A DNA stretch of 64,000 bases, taken from positions 1 to 64,000 of the forward strand of contig CANRJM010000006.1 of assembly GCA_947630925.1 (NCBI GenBank). The letters run 5' to 3'. A program made the translations under genes and the position numbers. This DNA comes from an uncultured Lachnospiraceae bacterium (GTDB lineage Bacteria > Bacillota > Clostridia > Lachnospirales > Lachnospiraceae). This document shows, piece after piece, positions 7,882 to 14,827 of the stretch (position 1 is the stretch's first letter; the number at the start of each line of letters is the position of its first letter). Under the pieces are notes generated by a model. It worked only from the letters and a program-made list of their open reading frames with translations, was not told the origin of the DNA and did not search any database.

Positions 7882-8778
7882 ATGAAAAGATATATTTTAG
7901 CATTGATGCTCCTGCTGCTTTGTGTCATCGGTATGACCAGCAGGCAGGTGGAAGCGTATTCCGTGACAGTACAGAAGGATGGTGTATACGCTGATGTGAT
8001 TCCTGATTCCTTTGTCAATAATACTGCGGCAATTTTTAAAAAGTATGTAAAAAAGGCTATGAAATATTATAGCAAATACAAGGATGCGGATGATTATACC
8101 TACATTACAAAAGTGCCAGACGAATACCGGGATTTTATTTCGGTGGCAAAACAGATTCAGGATTCCGACAATATTACGATTAGAACCCCATTTTATATTT
8201 ATATTCCGGGGGACGATGCGGAAATATGTGAACGATATTGGTTTTTTGCAGAAAAAAATGGAGAAAAATTGTGTATGTTCCAGATTAATCTGGATACAGA
8301 AACAAAGAAGATTTCCGTTTGGTATAATAAAATGGAGGATAGCCATTTTGCATATGACGCAAATATTGTGAGAGAAACACTGTTTTATGAGATGAATAAC
8401 ATCATCTATGCAGAGACGCCGGATAAGATCAGTGTAGTGTGGGATAAGTCATCTTCTACGGGAGAGCTGATGGCAGGGGCTGATGGTACGACTGACTGGG
8501 CAAATGAGCCGGAAGAGGTAAATCAGAAGTTTCAAAAAAAGAGTTACCGTGAAAAAAAAGAGGAGATTATGGATTACCTGGCAGGTATCAAAGACGGAAA
8601 AGTATATAATAAAGTAGAAAAAAACTTAAAACTGGAGTTAAAGGATGAATATGTAGAGTCGAAAGAGGATGCAAAGGAGAGCAGCAGAACTGGCATTTAT
8701 ATATTGATTGGCATTGCTGTTTTGGTCGTTGTAGTGATTACTGGCGGACTCCTTTTACTGAAACGGCGAAAAGAGTAG
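7882..8778 (+). CDS. Secreted, C-terminally membrane-anchored protein of unknown function
   Basis: 298 residues from ATG 7882, chosen over the tracked start because AAAGGAGTGG precedes it and it opens a signal peptide (MKRYILALMLLLLCVIGMTSRQVEA). The large middle domain (TVQKDGVYADVIPDSFVNNTAAIFKKYVKK...) should be outside the cell. The C-terminus has one membrane helix (IYILIGIAVLVVVVITGGLLLL) and a basic KRRKE tail, giving a type I topology. I do not recognise the family. The remnant of an FtsX-type permease begins 15 bases downstream, so it was probably an accessory component of an ABC-transporter operon. Confidence 0.7.
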   Translation: MKRYILALMLLLLCVIGMTSRQVEAYSVTVQKDGVYADVIPDSFVNNTAAIFKKYVKKAMKYYSKYKDADDYTYITKVPDEYRDFISVAKQIQDSDNITIRTPFYIYIPGDDAEICERYWFFAEKNGEKLCMFQINLDTETKKISVWYNKMEDSHFAYDANIVRETLFYEMNNIIYAETPDKISVVWDKSSSTGELMAGADGTTDWANEPEEVNQKFQKKSYREKKEEIMDYLAGIKDGKVYNKVEKNLKLELKDEYVESKEDAKESSRTGIYILIGIAVLVVVVITGGLLLLKRRKE

Positions 8779-8793
8779 CGAGAGGAGCCGCTT

Positions 8794-9045
8794 ATGAAAT
8801 ATGTATTAAAAAACATACGGTCTTTTGCAAAGGATTATACCAGGATATTTATACTGCTGATTATCACGATTGCAGCATCGACATTGATTATTCATCTATC
8901 CTATGGGGTGTTCCGGGAGTATAAGGACAGAAAGGAATTAAGCCGCAATGGGACAAAACAGATTGTGCTCCGTCTGAAAAGATGGAAGGATTGTAAAAGA
9001 CGAGAAAAAAGCAGAGGAACCGACGGGGGCATAAATCATCCTTGA
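8794..9045 (+). pseudogene. FtsX/MacB-type ABC permease, N-terminal remnant
   Basis: The N-terminus (MKYVLKNIRSFAKDYTRIFILLIITIAASTLIIHLSYGVF) is the usual start of an FtsX-family permease, with its first membrane helix. It has a good ribosome site (GAGAGGAG). Removing one A from the AAAA run near 8980 restores LKDGRIVKDEKKAEEPTGA, which then meets a stop. The rest of the gene is gone before the tRNA genes. It was probably the partner of the protein at 7882. Confidence 0.65.
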
Positions 9046-9087
9046 AAAAGCTGTCAACTTGGGATAAGAAATATTTTAAAAAAATAC

Positions 9088-9116
9088 TTGCAATCTGTGT
9101 TCCAATATGATAGTAT
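9088..9116 (+). promoter_or_regulatory. Probable promoter for the tRNA-Glu/tRNA-Cys unit
   Basis: TTGCAA and TAGTAT with 17-base spacing, about 140 bp upstream of tRNA-Glu. No gene lies between 9046 and 9257. Confidence 0.5.
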
Positions 9117-9257
9117 AGTCCTTGTCGTCGGGAATTGACGGCAGAGAGTAATGTCCTTATCTTTAGATATGGTTTAGAGTAGCGTCTGTTAATCGTAGGA
9201 TTGCAGGTGCGAGCATTGTTCGGGGAGTTATTCCAACAATGGAATAGTTTTATATAT

Positions 9258-9329
9258 GGCTCCATGGTCAAGTGGTTAAGACATCGCCCTTTCACGGCGG
9301 TAACACGGGTTCAAATCCCGTTGGAGTCA
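9258..9329 (+). tRNA. tRNA-Glu (anticodon TTC)
   Basis: Acceptor GGCTCCA pairs with TGGAGTC (one G-T). The anticodon loop CTTTCAC gives TTC, and the T arm reads CGGGTTCAAATCCCG. CCA is not encoded. It is followed after 10 bases by tRNA-Cys, probably in one transcript. Confidence 0.95.
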
Positions 9330-9339
9330 TTTTCTGTAT

Positions 9340-9410
9340 GGCGACTTAGCCAAGTGGTAAGGCACGGGACTGCAACTCCCTGATCATCGGTTCAAATCCG
9401 GTAGTCGCCT
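9340..9410 (+). tRNA. tRNA-Cys (anticodon GCA)
   Basis: Acceptor GGCGACT pairs with AGTCGCC. The anticodon loop ACTGCAACT gives GCA, and the T arm has CGGTTCAAATCCG. CCA is not encoded. In many Clostridia a tRNA-Cys or the cysS gene lies near mrnC, as here. Confidence 0.95.
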
Positions 9411-9416
9411 TGTAAG

Positions 9417-9447
9417 AACCTTATAGAGCATTCTATAAGGTTTTTTT
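9417..9447 (+). terminator. Rho-independent terminator of the tRNA unit
   Basis: AACCTTATAGA pairs perfectly with TCTATAAGGTT (11 bp) and is followed by a run of T. It closes the tRNA-Glu/tRNA-Cys transcript. Confidence 0.9.
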
Positions 9448-9529
9448 CGTAGAAATAGGAATTGTTTGATATTTTGCTTCATTATGAATAAAACCATAGC
9501 GTGGGAAGGACAGTCATTAAGGAGAATAC

Positions 9530-10030
9530 ATGGATAACAGTAAGGATTTTTTGGGACAGATTGAGGAATATTTTGGTAAACCAAAAAGAAAACCGGAGCA
9601 ATATTCTGCCCTGGGACTGGCTTACATAGGAGATGCCGTATATGATATGATTATTCGGACGATTGTGATGGATATGGGAAATAAGAAGGTTAGTCAGTTC
9701 CATCATATGACAAGCAGCATGGTAAAAGCAGAATCGCAGGCAGAGTTAATGAAAGCAATTTTAGAAGAACTGACAGAGGAAGAAGAAGCGGTATTTCGTC
9801 ATGGAAGAAATGCAAAGTCGCCGACCTCTGCAAAAAATGCTTCTATTATAGATTATAGAGTTGCTACAGGATTCGAAGCCTTACTTGGCTATTTATATTT
9901 ACATCACAAATGGAATCGGGCGTTGGAATTGATTAAAAAAGGTCTGGATGCGACCGGTCAGTTGAAAAGGTGGCTGTACCCGGCTCTTAATGACTATAAA
10001 AAAGAGGGGATGGGGAAAAATGAGATATGA
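9530..10030 (+). CDS. mrnC: Mini-ribonuclease 3
   Basis: 166 residues, the usual length of Mini-III. It is a dsRNA-cleaving RNase III-type catalytic domain without the dsRNA-binding domain, which matures 23S rRNA ends in Firmicutes. The core ALGLAYIGDAVYDMIIR holds the catalytic Asp, and the second acidic motif is in TGFEALLGYLYL (Glu). Conserved KAESQAELM and GRNAKSPTSAKN stretches are also present. ATTAAGGAGAATAC precedes the ATG. The 3' end overlaps rlmB by 11 bp, which fits translational coupling. Confidence 0.95.
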   Translation: MDNSKDFLGQIEEYFGKPKRKPEQYSALGLAYIGDAVYDMIIRTIVMDMGNKKVSQFHHMTSSMVKAESQAELMKAILEELTEEEEAVFRHGRNAKSPTSAKNASIIDYRVATGFEALLGYLYLHHKWNRALELIKKGLDATGQLKRWLYPALNDYKKEGMGKNEI

Positions 10031-10775
10031 AGAGCTTACGATTGAGGGAAGAAATGCTGTGATTGAGGCATTTCGTTCCGGCAAAACGATAGATAAGCTT
10101 TTTTTGCTGGATGGATGCCAGGACGGGCCGATTCGTACGATTTTAAGGGAAGCAAGAAAGACGGATACCATTATAACTTTTGTAAAGAAGGAACGTTTGG
10201 ATCAAATATCAGAGACAGGAAAGCATCAGGGGGTCATTGCTTATTCCGCGGCATATAAGTATGGAACGGTTGAGGAAATGCTGAAAAGAGCAGAGGAAAA
10301 AGGAGAACCGCCTTTTTTGATTGTTTTAGATAATATAGAAGATCCGCATAATCTTGGCTCTATTTTAAGAACGGCAAATCAGGCAGGCGCGCATGGCGTT
10401 ATCATTCCCAAAAGAAGGGCTGTTGGTTTGACGGCAACGGTTGCCAAGGTATCCGCAGGTGCGATCAATTATACTCCGGTTGCTAAGGTTACGAATCTCG
10501 TTCAAACAATAAGTGAGTTAAAGAAACGGGGAATATGGTTTGTTTGCGGAGATATGGAGGGGGAACAGATGTATCAGTTAGATCTGACCGGTCCGATTGG
10601 TGTTGTGATAGGCAGCGAAGGGGAAGGCGTAAGCCGTCTGGTCAGAGAAAAATGCGATTTTACAGCAAGGATACCAATGTTTGGGAATATTGATTCTTTA
10701 AATGCTTCTGTTGCAATGGGGGTACTCTCTTATGAAATTGTGCGTCAAAGACTTCAAAATGCAGATAAGAAGTAA
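10020..10775 (+). CDS. rlmB: 23S rRNA (guanosine-2'-O-)-methyltransferase RlmB (TrmH/SPOUT)
   Basis: 251 residues from ATG 10020. The tracked start at 9990 lies inside mrnC, while GGGGATGGGG precedes 10020. The N-terminal part (EELTIEGRNAVIEAFRSGKTIDKLFLL) is the RNA-binding L30e-like domain. The SPOUT motifs follow: LDNIEDPHNLGSILRTANQAGAHGVI (motif 1), VIGSEGEGVSRLV (motif 2) and SLNASVAMGVLSYE (motif 3). It methylates a ribose in domain V of 23S rRNA. Position between mrnC and sigH is the normal Firmicutes order. Confidence 0.95.
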   Translation: MRYEELTIEGRNAVIEAFRSGKTIDKLFLLDGCQDGPIRTILREARKTDTIITFVKKERLDQISETGKHQGVIAYSAAYKYGTVEEMLKRAEEKGEPPFLIVLDNIEDPHNLGSILRTANQAGAHGVIIPKRRAVGLTATVAKVSAGAINYTPVAKVTNLVQTISELKKRGIWFVCGDMEGEQMYQLDLTGPIGVVIGSEGEGVSRLVREKCDFTARIPMFGNIDSLNASVAMGVLSYEIVRQRLQNADKK

Positions 10776-10798
10776 TAGAGATTGCGAGGAAGAGAAGG

Positions 10799-11422
10799 AT
10801 GGAAACAGATTTTCAGAAAGCGGATGTATTGCAGGTGCTTAAGATGGCGCAGGAGGGAAATGGAGACGCGGTTACATACCTTCTGGAGAAATATAAAGGT
10901 ATGGTAAGGGCGCTTTCACGCCCGCTTTTTCTGATGGATGGAGAACAGGATGATCTGGTGCAGGAAGGAATGATTGGATTGTTTAAGGCAATTCAAACAT
11001 ATGATGTAGGGAAGGGAAGCTCTTTCGATACATTTGCAAATCTGTGTATTACGAGACAACTGTATTCAGCCGTAAAAATTTCAAATCGAAAAAAGAATCT
11101 TCCGCTAAATTCCTATGTATCGATTTATACGGCAGAGGGAGAGAAAGAAACGGGAGATGCCGATAAGATTTTTGCGTCTGGACATTCTTTTGCGTCATGG
11201 CAGCAGAATCCGGAAGAGATTGTTATCAGTGAGGAAAATGCGAGAAATATAAAGGTCAAGTTGTTTAGCCGGTTGAGCAGAATGGAAACACAGGTATTAA
11301 ATCTGTTTTTGAAAGGATTGACCTATCAGGAAATAGCGCAGCAATTGGGAAAACCACCAAAAACAATTGACAATGCGCTGCAACGGATCAAAAGCAAACT
11401 AAAGAAAATTAAGAAATTATAA
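10799..11422 (+). CDS. sigH: RNA polymerase sigma factor SigH-type (early sporulation/stationary phase)
   Basis: 207 residues. Region 2 is clear (LLEKYKGMVRALSRP...QDDLVQEGMIGLFKAIQTYDVGKGSSFDTFANLCITRQ). Region 4 is a helix-turn-helix (LSRMETQVLNLFLKGLTYQEIAQQLGKPPKTIDNALQRIKSKL). Length and position after rlmB match SigH of spore formers, which drives entry to sporulation and stationary-phase genes. The start follows GAGGAAGAGAAGG. It is probably co-transcribed with mrnC and rlmB. Confidence 0.9.
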   Translation: METDFQKADVLQVLKMAQEGNGDAVTYLLEKYKGMVRALSRPLFLMDGEQDDLVQEGMIGLFKAIQTYDVGKGSSFDTFANLCITRQLYSAVKISNRKKNLPLNSYVSIYTAEGEKETGDADKIFASGHSFASWQQNPEEIVISEENARNIKVKLFSRLSRMETQVLNLFLKGLTYQEIAQQLGKPPKTIDNALQRIKSKLKKIKKL

Positions 11423-11429
11423 AAAATGC

Positions 11430-11458
11430 TTGAAATGTTTCTGAGACTAAGTTATAAT
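11430..11458 (+). promoter_or_regulatory. Promoter of tRNA-Thr
   Basis: TTGAAA and TATAAT with exactly 17 bases between them, ending 13 bases before the tRNA. This is the clearest promoter in the window. Confidence 0.85.
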
Positions 11459-11471
11459 ATTGTCTGTGATT

Positions 11472-11544
11472 GCTGCTATGGCTCAGGAGGTAGAGCGTCG
11501 CCTTGGTAAGGCGGAGGTCACGGGTTCAAATCCCGTTAGCAGCT
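11472..11544 (+). tRNA. tRNA-Thr (anticodon GGT)
   Basis: Acceptor GCTGCTA pairs with TAGCAGC. The anticodon stem-loop CGCCT-TGGTAAG-GCG gives GGT, and the T arm has CGGGTTCAAATCCCG. CCA is not encoded. It has its own promoter and terminator. Confidence 0.95.
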
Positions 11545-11548
11545 TATG

Positions 11549-11586
11549 AAAAGCGGAGAGTTAGCAGAAATGCCTCTTCGCTTTTT
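11549..11586 (+). terminator. Terminator of tRNA-Thr
   Basis: GCGGAGAG pairs with CTCTTCGC (one G-T) across a 13-base loop, followed by TTTTT. Confidence 0.8.
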
Positions 11587-11668
11587 CCCTTTATAGGATT
11601 CGGATGTTAAAAGAATTTTTGTGCAAGATCAAGAAAAAAGGATCAAGCAAAAGGATAAGGAGATAAAA

Positions 11669-11944
11669 TTGAAAAAATATGGTATAATAATATATCTGAT
11701 AATCGTTAATGTTACTGCATTTACTTTGATGGGGGCAGATAAGGCAAAAGCCAGAAAGCATCTTTGGCGGATATCGGAAAAAACGTTATTTCTTTCTGCC
11801 CTGTTAGGGGGCAGTATTGGAACAAATATCGGAATGTATTTTTTTCATCATAAGACAAAGCATTGGTATTTTGTGATAGGAATGCCGGTTATTTTGTTGC
11901 TGCAACTGTTTTTCATATTTCAAGGGTATCATTATTTGAAATAA
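11669..11944 (+). CDS. DUF1294 family small membrane protein
   Basis: 91 residues from TTG 11669, chosen because AAGGAGATAAAA precedes it; the tracked GTG at 11621 has no site. It has an N-terminal helix (YGIIIYLIIVNVTAFTLMGADKAKA), the DUF1294 hallmark KARKHLWRISEKTLFLSALLGGSIG, and a second helix near the C-terminus (YFVIGMPVILLLQLFFIFQ). Function is unknown for the family. It sits alone between tRNA-Thr and the MIF-like gene. Confidence 0.85.
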   Translation: MKKYGIIIYLIIVNVTAFTLMGADKAKARKHLWRISEKTLFLSALLGGSIGTNIGMYFFHHKTKHWYFVIGMPVILLLQLFFIFQGYHYLK

Positions 11945-12043
11945 CAGGTTTGGGAAAACATGCGCATATTCTGCAGTGGGGGAAAATAAATTTTGATACA
12001 GTTCCAAACAATGGTAAACATATATAGATAAGGAGGGAATCGT

Positions 12044-12388
12044 ATGCCATTTATTAATTCAAAGGTTAGTATCACAATGACGCAGGAGGAAAAGGAGAAA
12101 ATCAAATCAAGATTTGGAGAGGCGATTCGTCTGGTGCCGGGGAAATCAGAAGACTGGCTGATGGTTGGATTTGAGGATTCTTATGATTTATATTTTCAGG
12201 GGAATCAAGATGCGCCAACTGCTTTTGTGGAAGTTAAAATTTACGGTGGGGCGTCACGCCAGGCATTTGACAAGCTGACGGAGGAAATTTGTGGAATTTT
12301 TGAAGAGGAGTTAAAAATTCCGAAAGAGCGGATTTACATTAAATATGAAGAGGTAGAAAATTGGGGTTGGAATGGCTCTAATTTCTAA
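12044..12388 (+). CDS. MIF/phenylpyruvate tautomerase-like protein
   Basis: 114 residues, the usual size of the macrophage migration inhibitory factor family. The N-terminus is MPFINSKVS, so Pro2, the catalytic base once Met is removed, is present. The family pattern of a central VPGKSEDWLMVGFED and a C-terminal Y..YEEVENWGWNGSNF is kept. The likely activity is keto-enol tautomerisation; the natural substrate in gut bacteria is not known. AAGGAGGGAATCGT gives a strong start. In the tautomerase superfamily a trimer would be expected. Confidence 0.85.
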   Translation: MPFINSKVSITMTQEEKEKIKSRFGEAIRLVPGKSEDWLMVGFEDSYDLYFQGNQDAPTAFVEVKIYGGASRQAFDKLTEEICGIFEEELKIPKERIYIKYEEVENWGWNGSNF

Positions 12389-12434
12389 AATCTGTTCATA
12401 AGATAAAGGAGTACTTTATTCTTCTTCCATTTTT

Positions 12435-12443
12435 TGGTATAAT
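12435..12443 (+). promoter_or_regulatory. Extended -10 promoter of 12478
   Basis: TGGTATAAT, an extended -10 element with no good -35 upstream. Transcription would begin near 12450, which leaves no leader for the tracked ATG at 12457 and supports ATG 12478. Confidence 0.6.
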
Positions 12444-12477
12444 CTATTCATATAAAATGAAGAAAGTAGGGACATTT

Positions 12478-14334
12478 ATGAAAAGGAAATTAGCTGTAAT
12501 CCTGCTTGTGTTATTCAGCGTTACTTCAATCTTATGTACTTCTGCAGTTTCGCGGGCAGAAGTGATTCATGAGACCGATTTGGAAGAATATATTATGCAG
12601 GAAATTTCATCGGCAAATGTTTTAGGAATGGGAATGACAATTGTCAGTGCGGATAAAGAGTTATATTGCGCGGCATATGGTATGGCGCAGAAGACAGATG
12701 CTGATTATGTGATAGGAAATCTGAGCAAATCTATTACAGCGGCGGGAATTATGCGTATGTCAGAAGATTCAGAGATTTCTTTAGAGGATACGGTAGGCGA
12801 TTATCTTTCATCCTATCCGGGATTTCAGGATATAACGATTCAGGAGCTTCTGAACCAGACAAGTGGTATCGCATATCAGCAGACAGGGGAGGATTCTGGG
12901 CCAAAAGGTCATAGAGGAAGCTTTGAAGATGCCAATTTAAATTACACGTTATTGGGAGAAATCATAGAAAAAGTGTCCGGCATGGAATATGAAGAATATA
13001 TTTCGGATAATATTCTCGATCCTCTGGAGATGACTTCTACGTATTCATTGCGTCAAGATACTGAACTTTCAAAGGATATGCTGGCAGGATACCGAAATTA
13101 TTTTGGATTGCCGTTTTCCTCAAAATACAAGTATTCAGAGAACGATCAGTGGATGACGGCGCCTTCCTCCTATATGATATCTGATGTGAAGGATATGGGA
13201 AAATATCTCCAGATGTATTTGCAGGACGGAGGCGATGTATTTTCGCCGGAAAGTATTGAACAGATGCTTTCAGGCAACATAAAAGTTCCAAAGAAAGAAA
13301 TGTTGGCAAAATCCCTGTTCAGTGGAGATACCATGTACGGCATGGGTTGGGCAGAGAAGAAAGTTGACGGCAGGCAGATTCACTATACATTGGGCAGTAC
13401 GGAAAATTATACGGCTGCAATGATACTGCTTCCGGAAAAAAATCTTGGAATTGTAATGATGTTTAATTCCGCAGACGCATTAGTAGGAGAAAAACTGGTT
13501 CATAAGCTGATTGAAGGCGTGGTGTCGATTGAGTTAAATCGTACGCCGCAGAAAATCGGCGGTAATACGTATCTGATGCAGCATGGCTTGTATGATATAT
13601 TATTGATTCTCCTGATAGTGGCGGCATGGCTTCCAATTTTCCTGATGGGTATATGGTACAAAAATCGTCGACAGAAGTTAATTGGTGTTTGGGGGATTAT
13701 CTCGGATGGATTGATTCATATTGTATTGCCGACGATATTACTAATTGTATTCCTGCATAAATTGCCGGCATGTGTTGCGGTAAAAACAATCCCGGATGTA
13801 TATTATACAATTTGGTTTGCTATTCTTTCGCTATATCTTGGCGCTGTTATCAAACTTGTGGTCAGTATTATTCTGGGAATTATCGGCTCAAAGGAAGAGG
13901 AAGCAGAGATTGCTTTGACTCAGAAAGAAGACTCGGAAACGGAACCGGAGAATGTTGCTGAAAAAGATACGGAAATAAAGGCGGAAGTTAAACCGGAACC
14001 AAAGAAGGCAGAAGAAAAAGAAGCGGACGCTAAACCGGAACCAGAGAAGGCAGCAGACAAAGAGGCGGACGCTAAACCGGAACCAGAGAAGGCAGCAGAA
14101 AAGGAGGCGGACGCTAAACCGGAACCAAAGAAGGCAGCAGAAAAAGAGGCGGACGCTAAAACGGAACCAGAGAAGGCAGAAGAAAAAGAGGCGGACGCTA
14201 AACCGGAACCAAAGAAGGCAGCAGAAAAGGAGGCGGACGCTAAACCGGAACCAAAGAAGGCAGTGGGAAAAGAAGTGGACGCTAAATCGGAATCAGAGAA
14301 AGCAATCCAAAGGTTTGCAAAAGGGAAAAAATAG
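12478..14334 (+). CDS. Class C beta-lactamase-fold serine hydrolase homologue, catalytic residues lost, with membrane part and repeat tail
   Basis: About 618 residues. Signal peptide (MKRKLAVILLVLFSVTSILCTSAVSRA), then a beta-lactamase/transpeptidase fold outside the cell, three or four membrane helices (roughly 370-470), and a cytoplasmic tail of 14-residue Lys/Glu/Pro repeats. The fold is recognisable, but all three motifs differ. SxxK reads GNLSK (nucleophile Ser to Asn). YxN reads DAN. The K/H-T/S-G strand reads TLGST. The protein should therefore not hydrolyse beta-lactams or peptides and may bind a cell-wall ligand instead. Start chosen at ATG 12478 after AGTAGGG because the -10 box is too close to 12457. 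It stands alone between MIF and the T-box. Confidence 0.75.
   Translation: MKRKLAVILLVLFSVTSILCTSAVSRAEVIHETDLEEYIMQEISSANVLGMGMTIVSADKELYCAAYGMAQKTDADYVIGNLSKSITAAGIMRMSEDSEISLEDTVGDYLSSYPGFQDITIQELLNQTSGIAYQQTGEDSGPKGHRGSFEDANLNYTLLGEIIEKVSGMEYEEYISDNILDPLEMTSTYSLRQDTELSKDMLAGYRNYFGLPFSSKYKYSENDQWMTAPSSYMISDVKDMGKYLQMYLQDGGDVFSPESIEQMLSGNIKVPKKEMLAKSLFSGDTMYGMGWAEKKVDGRQIHYTLGSTENYTAAMILLPEKNLGIVMMFNSADALVGEKLVHKLIEGVVSIELNRTPQKIGGNTYLMQHGLYDILLILLIVAAWLPIFLMGIWYKNRRQKLIGVWGIISDGLIHIVLPTILLIVFLHKLPACVAVKTIPDVYYTIWFAILSLYLGAVIKLVVSIILGIIGSKEEEAEIALTQKEDSETEPENVAEKDTEIKAEVKPEPKKAEEKEADAKPEPEKAADKEADAKPEPEKAAEKEADAKPEPKKAAEKEADAKTEPEKAEEKEADAKPEPKKAAEKEADAKPEPKKAVGKEVDAKSESEKAIQRFAKGKK
13978..14314 (+). 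repeat. 42-bp tandem repeats (14-residue ADAKPEPEKAAEKE units)
   Basis: About eight units in a row, differing by a few bases each, encode ADAKPEPxKAxEKE. They form the charged C-terminal tail of the hydrolase homologue and are likely to vary in number between strains. Confidence 0.9.
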
Positions 14335-14338
14335 GAAG

Positions 14339-14367
14339 TTGACAGAGCAGCTAAAATCTGCTACTAT
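14339..14367 (+). promoter_or_regulatory. Promoter of the ilvBN T-box leader
   Basis: TTGACA and TACTAT with 17-base spacing, just after the upstream stop codon and about 15 bases before the leader structure. Confidence 0.75.
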
Positions 14368-14381
14368 TATCAAAAATTAAG

Positions 14382-14671
14382 ATGAAAAATGCTAGGACGG
14401 GGAGGAGTACATATACTCTGACAGCGCAGAGAAAAGATGGTTGGTGAAAATCTTTGTGTCAGCTATATGGAAGTAGCCTCTGAGCAGTGAATGGAAAGGA
14501 AGAGTTTCCGAGTAGATTTCACCGGAGTTTCCGCCGTTATGAGGAAAACAATATAAATGACAGCGAAAGTCAGCGTATTGTAGAGTGCAAAAAGAAATTT
14601 TTGAAATTAGGTGGTACCGCGGAAAGTTATTCGTCCTAAACTAACCAATCGGTTAGTTTAGGACGTTTTTA
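14382..14671 (+). promoter_or_regulatory. T-box leader, valine specifier (GTA), with terminator
   Basis: Stem I has GGAGGAGTACAT on the 5' side, the GGTTGGTGAAAA distal part, and GAA-GTA-G-CCTCTGAGCA on the 3' side. By comparison with glyQS leaders the codon after GAA is the specifier, so GTA points to tRNA-Val. The T-box itself is AGGTGGTACCGCGG at 14609, whose TGGT pairs with the tRNA end. A terminator hairpin (GTCCTAAACTAACC/GGTTAGTTTAGGAC, then TTTTT) at 14633..14671 competes with the antiterminator. Uncharged tRNA-Val should allow transcription into ilvB. The 14672..14827 stretch holds only the leader of ilvB. Confidence 0.9.
14633..14671 (+). terminator. Regulated terminator of the T-box
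   Basis: 14-bp perfect stem with an AATC loop and a T5 tail. The 5' arm carries the CGTCC sequence that can pair with the T-box instead. Confidence 0.9.
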
Positions 14672-14827
14672 ACTATATAGGGACTATGTGCCAAAAGGTA
14701 TTTTTTATTTTTGCATTCGTCATTTTGCCAATCCCTTTTTTATCCTGATAAATTACCGGGAAATTGTGCAAAATGGCGAAATAAGGAAAAATTTAGCGGA
14801 TAAAAAAGGAAGAAAGGTGATTGTTTT

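Noticed and set aside
13978-14314. Tandem 42-bp units as a CRISPR array
   Set aside because: Units are contiguous, coding and in frame, with no spacers. I saw no CRISPR array anywhere in the window.
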